Source of the DNA: an uncultured Oscillospiraceae bacterium
Lineage (GTDB): Bacteria > Bacillota > Clostridia > Oscillospirales > Oscillospiraceae
Assembly: GCA_944385065.1 (NCBI GenBank)
Contig: CALWVX010000094.1
Coordinates: 1-6,952, forward strand
Direction of reading: 5' to 3'
DNA length: 6,952 nucleotides
The stretch's first letter is position 1, and the number at the start of each line of letters is the position of its first letter. A program made the translations under genes and the position numbers. This document shows, in pieces, positions 1-4,780 of the stretch. The notes under the pieces were generated by a model that was given only the letters and a program-made list of their open reading frames with translations, made no database searches and had not been told where the DNA came from.

Positions 1-20
1 GCGCACATGATGCCGCCCGG

Positions 21-80
21 TCTCTCCCTCCGTCATTTGCTGCGCAAATGCCACCTCCCTCATCAGAGGGAGGATTTTTT
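21..80. repeat. Palindromic dispersed-repeat candidate (REP/MITE-like)
   Basis: Two palindromes lie back to back. The first, at 34-50, is a perfect 7-bp stem (CATTTGC / GCAAATG) with a TGC loop. The second, at 54-73, is CCTCCCT / AGGGAGG with a 6-nt loop, followed by six T. A pyrimidine-rich CTCTCCCTCC at 22-31 could alternatively pair with the purine-rich arm at 65-73. From memory, this arrangement of a CTCC..GTC lead, a small palindrome, a GCCACCTCCC link and a terminator-like hairpin resembles short elements scattered between genes in gut Clostridia. Family membership is inference; the palindromes are directly visible. No coding potential is seen at 1-113. Confidence 0.5.
54..80 (+). terminator. 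Intrinsic terminator-like hairpin, rightward
   Basis: A 7-bp stem (54-60 with 67-73), a 6-nt loop, then A and six T at 75-80. The T-tract lies on the plus strand, so it would stop rightward transcription entering from left of the window. No matching signal for the leftward glpK operon is visible: the UUCG-type hairpin at 93-106 (CCGCC TTCG GGCGG) has no T-tract on the minus strand. Confidence 0.6.
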
Positions 81-113
81 ACGCCGGCCGTTCCGCCTTC
101 GGGCGGGAAATCC

Positions 114-377
114 TCAGTGATTCAGCTTTTCCGCCTGCTCCTCCAGCCAGGCGGTCATCCGGTCCAGCCCCTCCTGGGTGACGGGAAAGCGGGCGGTGTC
201 CAGAATCCGGCTGAACTCCATGGCCATGGGCCCCCGCCACACCCGGGCGGTGATGGACGGCTCGGTCTCCCCCTCGGCGGTCCCGGTCTGCAGAAAGAAC
301 CGGGCCTGCCCCAGGCTCCCGTACCAGCTGTTGCCGTTCTCCCAGAACAGCAGGGTGGGCAGTTGAATGGTGTGCAT
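114..377 (-). CDS. Small hypothetical protein downstream of glpK
   Basis: This is an 87-residue protein that I do not recognise. The ATG at 377 is preceded by AAGGAGG with a 7-nt spacing, a strong ribosome binding site, and the ORF ends with TGA. It starts 18 bp after the glpK stop codon, so it is very probably co-transcribed with glpK. The protein has no signal peptide, transmembrane segment or cysteine. Residues 1-60 look beta-rich, with alternating hydrophobic and aromatic positions (LLFWENGNSWYG near 9-20, ARFFLQTG near 25-32, ITARVWRGPMAMEF near 42-55). Residues 68-86 look like an amphipathic helix (TQEGLDRMTAWLEEQAEKL). This could be a compact single domain. Its position suggests, but does not prove, a link to glycerol metabolism. 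Reality as a gene is well supported; function is unknown. Confidence 0.75.
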   Translation of the reverse strand: MHTIQLPTLLFWENGNSWYGSLGQARFFLQTGTAEGETEPSITARVWRGPMAMEFSRILDTARFPVTQEGLDRMTAWLEEQAEKLNH

Positions 378-395
378 CGGCGCGCCTCCTTGTCT

Positions 396-1889
396 TTATG
401 TGTGCTCGGCCCAGTCCAGGCTGCGGCCCACCGCCTTGTGCCAGCCCCGGAGCAGCGCCTGCCGCCGCTCCTCCTCCATCCGGGGGCGGTACTCCCGGGA
501 CAGGGCCCGCATCTGCCGCAGCTGGTCCGGGCCGCTCCACACCCCCACCGCCAGACCGGCCAGACCGGCCGCCCCCAGGGCGGTGGTCTCGGTGACCGCC
601 GGGCGCAGGATGGGCTTGTTCAGAATGTCCGCCTGGAACTGCAGCAGAAAGCTGTCCCGGCTGGCGCCGCCGTCGGCGTTGAGGGCGGACAGGGGGATGC
701 CCGTGTCCTTCTCCATTGCGGCCGCCAGATCCCAGACCTGATAGGCGATGGATTCCTGGGCGGCCCGGATGATGTGCTCCCGGGAGGTGCCCCGGGTGAT
801 GCCCACCAGAGCCCCTCGGGCGTACATGTCCCAGTAGGGGGCCCCCAGGCCGGTGAAGGCGGGCACCAGATAGACGCCCCCGGTGTCGGGCACCTTGGAG
901 GCGTAGTACTCCGCGTCCCGGGCATCGCTGAGAAAGCGCAGCTCGTCCCGCACCCACTGGATCACCGCGCCCCCCACAAAGACCGAGCCCTCCAGGGCAT
1001 AGCGCACCGTTCCGTCCGAACTGGCGGCGATGGTGGTCACCAGTCCGTTCCGGCTGCGGCAGAGGGTCTCCCCGGTGTTCATCAGCAGGAAGCAGCCGGT
1101 GCCGTAGGTGTTCTTGGCCTCGCCGGGGTCAAAGCAGGTCTGGCCGAACAGGGCGGCCTGCTGGTCCCCCGCCATGCCGGCGATGGGCACCTCCACCCCC
1201 TGGAGGTTGACGGTGCCGTACACCTGGCTGGAGGGGACGGGGGCGGGGAGCATCTCCATGGGGATGTCCAGGGCCCGGCAGATCTCCTCGTCCCAGCACA
1301 GCTTCCGGATGTCAAAGAGCATGGTGCGGCTGGCGTTGGTATAGTCGGTGACGTGGACCTTTCCCCCGGTGAGCTTCCACACCAGCCAGGCGTCCACCGT
1401 GCCGAACAGCAGCTTTCCCGCCCGGGCCCGCTCCCGGGCCCCCTCCACATGGTCCAGAATCCACTTGACCTTGGTGGCGGAGAAGTAGGCGTCCACCAGC
1501 AGACCGGTGCGTTCCTGAATCGCGTCGGTCAGCCCCCGGTCCCGCTTGAGCTCCTCGCACAGCCCGGCGGTGCGGCGGCACTGCCAGACAATGGCGTTGT
1601 ACACCGGCCGGCCGGTCTCCCGGTCCCAGACGACGGTGGTCTCCCGCTGGTTGGTGATGCCGATGGCGGCGATCTCCTCCGGGGCCACCCCGGTCTGGGC
1701 CAGGGCCTCGGTGAGCACCGAGTACTGGCTGGACCAGATCTCCATGGGGTCGTGCTCCACCCATCCGGGCCTGGGATAGAGCTGGGTGTACTCCCGCTGG
1801 GCGCTGCCCACCACCCGCTGCTCCCGGTCGAAGATGATGCAGCGGCTGCTGGTGGTGCCCTGGTCCAGGGCGACGACGTACTGCTTCAC
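396..1889 (-). CDS. glpK: Glycerol kinase
   Basis: Cytosolic FGGY-family kinase that converts ATP and glycerol to glycerol-3-phosphate, the entry step of glycerol catabolism and a source of lipid backbone. Its 497 residues match the usual family length of about 500. Visible motifs are the N-terminal phosphate-binding DQGTTSSR (residues 9-16), GITNQRETTVVWDR (77-90), the FGGY signature-1 region YFSATKVKWILDH (135-147), AGDQQAALFG (240-249) with the catalytic-base Asp242, KNTYGTGCFLLMNTGE (259-274), PAFTGLGAPYWD (343-354) and ADGGASRDSFLLQFQADIL (405-423). The start is GTG at 1889, chosen because AAAGGGGGAG sits about 8 nt upstream and the MKQYVVALDQGTTSS N-terminus fits the family. A sigma-A-like promoter lies just upstream and a small gene follows after 18 bp. 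The regulatory loop before AGMAGDQQ reads VYGTVNLQGVEVPIAG. It lacks both the YHFYG histidine motif phosphorylated by HPr in enterococcal GlpK and the GGKGGTR fructose-1,6-bisphosphate loop of E. coli GlpK. Confidence 0.98.
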   Translation of the reverse strand: MKQYVVALDQGTTSSRCIIFDREQRVVGSAQREYTQLYPRPGWVEHDPMEIWSSQYSVLTEALAQTGVAPEEIAAIGITNQRETTVVWDRETGRPVYNAIVWQCRRTAGLCEELKRDRGLTDAIQERTGLLVDAYFSATKVKWILDHVEGARERARAGKLLFGTVDAWLVWKLTGGKVHVTDYTNASRTMLFDIRKLCWDEEICRALDIPMEMLPAPVPSSQVYGTVNLQGVEVPIAGMAGDQQAALFGQTCFDPGEAKNTYGTGCFLLMNTGETLCRSRNGLVTTIAASSDGTVRYALEGSVFVGGAVIQWVRDELRFLSDARDAEYYASKVPDTGGVYLVPAFTGLGAPYWDMYARGALVGITRGTSREHIIRAAQESIAYQVWDLAAAMEKDTGIPLSALNADGGASRDSFLLQFQADILNKPILRPAVTETTALGAAGLAGLAVGVWSGPDQLRQMRALSREYRPRMEEERRQALLRGWHKAVGRSLDWAEHT

Positions 1890-1915
1890 GGCGCGCTCCC
1901 CCTTTCGTTTCCTCT

Positions 1916-1944
1916 ATTATGACAGAAAACCGGCCCCGTGTAAA
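1916..1944 (-). promoter_or_regulatory. Sigma-A promoter for glpK
   Basis: Reading leftward, TTTACA (1944-1939) and CATAAT (1921-1916) each match five of six consensus bases and are separated by exactly 17 bp. Transcription would begin near 1909, giving a leader of about 20 nt that holds the ribosome binding site. I see no operator or convincing cre (CcpA) site in the short upstream region. Confidence 0.8.
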
Positions 1945-1952
1945 GACGGCGC

Positions 1953-1978
1953 ACGTCCCGGTCCGGGCGGCATAGAAT
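1953..1978 (+). promoter_or_regulatory. Sigma-K-like sporulation promoter candidate for collagen-like gene
   Basis: The sequence AC (1953-1954), a 16-nt spacer, then CATAGAAT (1971-1978) fits the Bacillus sigma-K pattern AC-N16/17-CATANNNTA except for the last base (G instead of A). A sigma-A reading of TAGAAT at 1973-1978 has no acceptable -35 at 1950-1955 (CGCACG). Transcription would start near 1985, about 60 nt before the start codon. Sigma-K drives late mother-cell genes, including exosporium proteins, which suits the downstream gene. The pattern is short, so this is inference. Confidence 0.5.
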
Positions 1979-2032
1979 GGGGTGCGGCAACGCCGGGCGC
2001 CCCGGCGGGACCGCACCCATTACCAACCTTGC

Positions 2033-2040
2033 AGAAGGAG
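2033..2040 (+). promoter_or_regulatory. Ribosome binding site fixing the collagen-like gene start
   Basis: AGAAGGAG lies 7 nt before the ATG at 2048. The reading frame stays open upstream to a GTG at 1982, but that codon has no ribosome binding site and lies at or upstream of the likely transcription start, so 2048 is the real start. Confidence 0.85.
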
Positions 2041-2047
2041 CGTTTAT

Positions 2048-3385
2048 ATGAGACGATACTATTCTTCTGAGTGCGCCCAGAGCCGGCAGGACGGCGTGGT
2101 GGCCTACCTGAGTGGCTGCGGCTGCCAGAGCGGATGCGGTACCGGCTGCCAGCCGGCCTGCCCGCCGCCCAGCTGCGGCTGCGGCTGCAACAGCGGCTGC
2201 GGAAGCGTACCCCCCTGTCCCGGACCCGGTCCGGGGCTGCCCCCGGTGCCCCCCTGCGCGGGCCCTGTTCCGCCCTATCCTCCCGCGGTAGGCCCCACCG
2301 GCCCTACCGGCCCCCAGGGCTATCCCGGACCTCAGGGTCCCACCGGACCCACCGGGCCCCAGGGCATTCCCGGCCCGCAGGGTCCCCAGGGGCCGCAGGG
2401 GCCCCAGGGTCCCGCCGGGGCTACTGGCGCCACCGGCGCCACTGGTGCTGCCGGTGCGCAGGGCCCCGCCGGTCCCACCGGTCCCACCGGGCCTACCGGT
2501 CCCACCGGCGCGGGTCTGGAGACCGTGGCCACCTTTACCCCCGGTGCCCTCTATCCCGAGGGGGAGTTCGTGACCTATAACGGCAGCCTGTACCGGGCCC
2601 GTATTGCCAACCCCACCGGAACGCCGGGTACTTCCCCCGACTATGAACTGGTAAGTGTCCAGGGTCCCACCGGCCCCACCGGTCCTGCCGGAGCAACCGG
2701 AGCCGCGGGCGCTCAGGGCGCGGTCGGTCCCACCGGCCCCACCGGCCCTGCCGGAGCCGCCGGTGCTCAGGGCGCGGCCGGTCCCACCGGACCCACCGGC
2801 CCTGCCGGAACCGCGGGCGCCCAGGGGGAGGCCGGCCCCACCGGCCCCACCGGACCCGCCGGAACCGCGGGCGCCCAGGGCGCGGAGGGTCCCACCGGTC
2901 CCACCGGACCCACCGGCCCTGCCGGAGCCGCAGGCGCCCAGGGCGCGGTCGGCCCCACCGGTCCCACCGGCCCGGCCGTGGCGCTGAACGCCCTGCACAC
3001 CACCAACGCGGGTTCCCAGACCCTGAGCAGCCAGGGCGATCCGGCCTCCTTCGACACAAACCCTGTGCTGAAAGGGACCGCCATCACCCACACAGCCAGC
3101 ACCAGCAACATCACCCTGGTGGACGCGGGGGTGTACCGCATCAGCTATAACGCCGTGGCCACCAATTCCAGCTCCACCGGCACGGTGGGCCTGGAGCTTC
3201 AGGATGACGGTGCGGCCATCCCGGGCAGCGAGAGCGAGGCCACCATCGCCACCACCAGCAACCTGGCACCTCTGGGGGCCACGGTGCTGGTGGACGCGGG
3301 GGCGGGGTCGGTCATCACCCTCAACGCCGCCGAAGCCAACACCACCATCACCAACGCGTCGGTCGTGGTGCAGAAGCTGGACTAA
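2048..3385 (+). CDS. Collagen-like putative spore-surface (exosporium) glycoprotein
   Basis: A 445-residue, BclA-like filament protein by architecture. Residues 1-80 have no hydrophobic signal peptide and hold all 12 cysteines (9-70, in CGC and SGCG clusters), then a Pro-rich stretch. Residues 82-153 are 24 uninterrupted Gly-X-Y triplets. Residues 155-205 are a non-collagen insert with core YPEGEFVTYNGSLYRA, resembling the small aromatic carbohydrate-binding (CBM5/12, ChtBD3-like) modules found between collagen blocks. Residues 206-310 are 35 more triplets. Residues 311-445 are a Thr/Ser/Asn/Val-rich domain (including GVYRISYNAVATNSS) that looks like a C1q/TNF-type trimerising jelly roll. Of 59 triplets, about 25 have Thr in the Y position, the residue O-glycosylated in BclA. 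Lack of a signal peptide fits assembly on the spore from inside the mother cell, as do the sigma-K-like promoter and the downstream glycosyltransferase. Cysteines could cross-link or anchor the base. Alternatives: a phage-derived fibre or cell-surface adhesin, less likely without a secretion signal or cell-wall anchor. Confidence 0.9.
   Translation: MRRYYSSECAQSRQDGVVAYLSGCGCQSGCGTGCQPACPPPSCGCGCNSGCGSVPPCPGPGPGLPPVPPCAGPVPPYPPAVGPTGPTGPQGYPGPQGPTGPTGPQGIPGPQGPQGPQGPQGPAGATGATGATGAAGAQGPAGPTGPTGPTGPTGAGLETVATFTPGALYPEGEFVTYNGSLYRARIANPTGTPGTSPDYELVSVQGPTGPTGPAGATGAAGAQGAVGPTGPTGPAGAAGAQGAAGPTGPTGPAGTAGAQGEAGPTGPTGPAGTAGAQGAEGPTGPTGPTGPAGAAGAQGAVGPTGPTGPAVALNALHTTNAGSQTLSSQGDPASFDTNPVLKGTAITHTASTSNITLVDAGVYRISYNAVATNSSSTGTVGLELQDDGAAIPGSESEATIATTSNLAPLGATVLVDAGAGSVITLNAAEANTTITNASVVVQKLD
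2663..2977 (+). repeat. In-gene tandem repeat, 54-bp unit (collagen block 2)
   Basis: The second collagen block consists of near-identical units beginning GPTGPTGPAG and ending AGAQG plus two residues. Lengths in residues are 21, 18, 18, 18, 21 and a final partial unit of 9. Differences of one Gly-X-Y triplet between units, all in frame, indicate expansion and contraction by slippage or recombination. Block length is therefore likely to vary between strains, as known for bclA genes. Confidence 0.9.
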
Positions 3386-3475
3386 AGCCTGTTATCTGCC
3401 TCCCCCCTTTCGGGGGAGGCGGGGGCGTCGGCTTTTGCCAGGTGCAGAAGCTGGACGAAAGCCTGTTATCTGCCT
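3367..3475 (+). repeat. Direct repeat of the collagen gene's 3' end
   Basis: Copy 1 at 3367-3401 covers the last codons, the stop and the first downstream bases. Copy 2 at 3441-3475 is identical over 35 nt except for one base: T3383 of the TAA stop is G3457 in copy 2, giving GAA. The offset is 74 bp, not a multiple of three, and copy 2 lies outside the gene. The 39 nt between the copies (3402-3440) include most of a perfect hairpin. This looks like a duplication or insertion scar, or the remnant tail of a lost paralogue. Confidence 0.9.
3398..3420 (+). terminator. Strong hairpin after collagen-like gene, possible terminator
   Basis: A perfect 9-bp stem, GCCTCCCCC (3398-3406) with GGGGGAGGC (3412-3420), and a 5-nt CTTTC loop, 12 nt after the stop codon. 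The only T-run is TTTT at 3433-3436, twelve bases beyond the stem, so it is not a classic intrinsic terminator. It may give partial termination or protect the 3' end of the message, leaving readthrough into the glycosyltransferase gene. Confidence 0.5.
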
Positions 3476-3497
3476 TACAGGAGGGCTTTTACGATCC

Positions 3498-3524
3498 GGG
3501 ACCTCCCCCGCAGGGGGAGGTCCC
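3498..3524 (+). other. Perfect 12-bp hairpin before glycosyltransferase gene
   Basis: GGGACCTCCCCC (3498-3509) and GGGGGAGGTCCC (3513-3524) form a 12-bp stem with a GCA loop. No T-run follows, so termination is doubtful. It ends 17 nt before the ribosome binding site of the next gene and shares the CCTCCCCC/GGGGGAGG core with the hairpin at 3398-3420. It may be a dispersed palindrome, a message-processing or stability element, or a structure limiting readthrough. I see no convincing promoter for the next gene in 3386-3560. Confidence 0.6.
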
Positions 3525-3541
3525 GCCATACATCATCATGC

Positions 3542-3550
3542 GGAGGAGGG
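3542..3550 (+). promoter_or_regulatory. Ribosome binding site supporting a TTG start
   Basis: GGAGGAGGG stands 10 nt before TTG at 3561. This is the only nearby start that keeps the first beta-strand (KIVVYAICKNE) expected of the glycosyltransferase fold. The nearest upstream ATG, at 3538, is out of frame. Confidence 0.8.
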
Positions 3551-3560
3551 AGAAAACCCC

Positions 3561-4646
3561 TTGAAGATTGTAGTCTACGCCATCTGCAAAAACGAGGCGC
3601 AGTTTGTGGACCGGTGGATGGACTCCATGTCCGAGGCCGACCAGGTGGTGGTGCTGGACACCGGCTCGGAGGACGGCACGGCGGAGAAGCTCCGCGCCCG
3701 GGGGGCGGCGGTGACGGTGGAGACGGTGTCCCCCTGGCGGTTCGACACGGCCCGGAACCGCTCTCTGGACCTGGTGCCCCAGGATGCCGACGTGTGCGTG
3801 TGCACCGACCTGGACGAGGTGTTCCGCCCCGGCTGGCGGGCCGCTCTGGAGCGGGCGTGGGCCCCGGGGGTGGGCCGGGCCAGCTATCGGTACACCTGGT
3901 CCTTCAACCCGGACGGGTCGGAGGGGGTGGTGTTCTGGGCCGACAAGATCCACGCCCGCCGGGGCTGGCGCTGGGTCCACCCGGTCCACGAGGTGCTCCA
4001 GTGGACGCAGGACGGCAGCGGCGGCCCCCAGGTGACGGCGGAGGGGGTCCAGCTGGACCACCACCCCGACCCCCACAAGTCCCGGGCCCAGTACCTGCCC
4101 CTGCTGGAGCTGTCGGTGCGGGAGGAGCCGGAGGACGACCGGAACGTCCACTATCTGGGCCGGGAGTATCTGTTCCACCGCCGGTGGGACGACTGCATCC
4201 GCACCCTGAAGCGCCACCTGGCCATGCCCACCGCCGCCTGGCGGGACGAGCGGGCGGCCTCCATGCGGTATATCGCCAAGGCGTACTGGAACAAGGGGGA
4301 GGGGGAGCAGGCCCGGGACTGGTTCCTCCGGGCCATCACCGAGGCCCCCTGGCTCCGGGAGCCCTATACCGATCTGGCCCTCATGCTCTATGAGCAGGGG
4401 GAGTGGGAGGGGGTGCTGTACTTCACCGCCTGCGCCCTGGCCATCACCGACCGGCCCCGCAGCTATGTGTGCGAGGCGGCGGCCTGGGGCCCCCTGCCCC
4501 ACGACCTGCGCGCCATCGCCTTTTACCGCACCGGGGACCTGCGGCAGGCCCTGGAGGAGGGGAAGAGGGCCCTAGCTCTGGCCCCGGAGGATGAGCGGCT
4601 GCGGGAGAACGTGCGGCTGATGGAGCGGGCGGCCGGGCAGACATAA
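3561..4646 (+). CDS. Family-2 glycosyltransferase with TPR-like C-terminal half
   Basis: A 361-residue protein with no signal peptide or membrane segment, so cytosolic. Residues 1-170 are a GT-A fold of the GT2 type: KIVVYAICKNE (2-12), VVVLDTGSEDGT (29-40) for nucleotide-sugar binding, the metal-binding DLDE (83-86, DxD type), then HPVHE (140-144) and LDHHPDPHKSR (165-175). The remainder is alpha-helical with TPR-like pairs: HYLGREYLFHRRWDDCIRTL (197-216), YIAKAYWNKGEGEQARDWF (237-255), ALMLYEQGEWEGVLYF (273-288) and AIAFYRTGDLRQALEEGKRA (318-337). GT2-plus-TPR enzymes commonly glycosylate proteins, the repeats gripping the acceptor. It uses a TTG start and begins 175 bp after the collagen-like gene on the same strand. 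The Thr-rich collagen triplets are the obvious candidate acceptor, by analogy with C. difficile, where a spore glycosyltransferase gene neighbours bclA1. Substrate and sugar are inferred; the enzyme class is secure. Confidence 0.92.
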   Translation: MKIVVYAICKNEAQFVDRWMDSMSEADQVVVLDTGSEDGTAEKLRARGAAVTVETVSPWRFDTARNRSLDLVPQDADVCVCTDLDEVFRPGWRAALERAWAPGVGRASYRYTWSFNPDGSEGVVFWADKIHARRGWRWVHPVHEVLQWTQDGSGGPQVTAEGVQLDHHPDPHKSRAQYLPLLELSVREEPEDDRNVHYLGREYLFHRRWDDCIRTLKRHLAMPTAAWRDERAASMRYIAKAYWNKGEGEQARDWFLRAITEAPWLREPYTDLALMLYEQGEWEGVLYFTACALAITDRPRSYVCEAAAWGPLPHDLRAIAFYRTGDLRQALEEGKRALALAPEDERLRENVRLMERAAGQT

Positions 4647-4658
4647 CGTTACGAAAAG

Positions 4659-4686
4659 TTCACAGACAGGTCGGAAAATCTTCACA
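4659..4686 (+). promoter_or_regulatory. TTCACAG direct repeat upstream of lipoprotein gene
   Basis: TTCACAG occurs at 4659-4665 and again at 4681-4687, 22 bp apart, which is about two helical turns. TTCACA fits the TT(A/C/T)A(C/T)A boxes known for PhoP-type response regulators, but the intermediate 11-bp positions do not match. A weak -10 candidate, TATGCT, lies at 4696-4701 without a good -35. The region 4647-4780 shows no other clear promoter or terminator, so this is a tentative regulatory site. Confidence 0.25.
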
Positions 4687-4780
4687 GTTCTCCGCTATGC
4701 TGGTGGCTGCCGGGCCGCCGGAAGGGAGCCCGGCCCGCCCCTCGATCCGGAGCGGGCGGCGAATCGGAAAGGAGAACGAT

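Noticed and set aside
48..1922. Long plus-strand open frame (624 codons) opposite glpK
   Set aside because: It lies antisense to an unmistakable glycerol kinase, is low-complexity (Gly/Pro/His/Leu-rich) and runs through a terminator hairpin and the glpK promoter. It is a by-product of GC-rich codon bias.
1937..1954. Possible CcpA (cre) site overlapping the glpK -35 box
   Set aside because: TGTAAAGACGGCGCAC shares only the TGNAA half; the central CG and the right half do not fit.
2291..2977. CRISPR-like or tandem array signal
   Set aside because: The periodicity is of 9-bp triplet codons and 54-bp units, all in frame within a coding sequence, with no unique spacers.
1886..3091. Minus-strand open frame (401 codons) opposite the collagen-like gene
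   Set aside because: Its Gly/Ala/Thr repeats are the reverse complement of Gly-X-Y codons, and it has no ribosome binding site or recognisable domain.
3204..3560. Upstream extension of the glycosyltransferase frame
   Set aside because: The extension overlaps the collagen gene out of frame and has shadow composition. The ribosome binding site at 3542-3550 with TTG at 3561 gives the family-typical N-terminus.
3489..4502. Minus-strand open frame (337 codons) opposite the glycosyltransferase
   Set aside because: Low-complexity Gly/Pro/Val/His composition, antisense to a gene with clear GT2 motifs.
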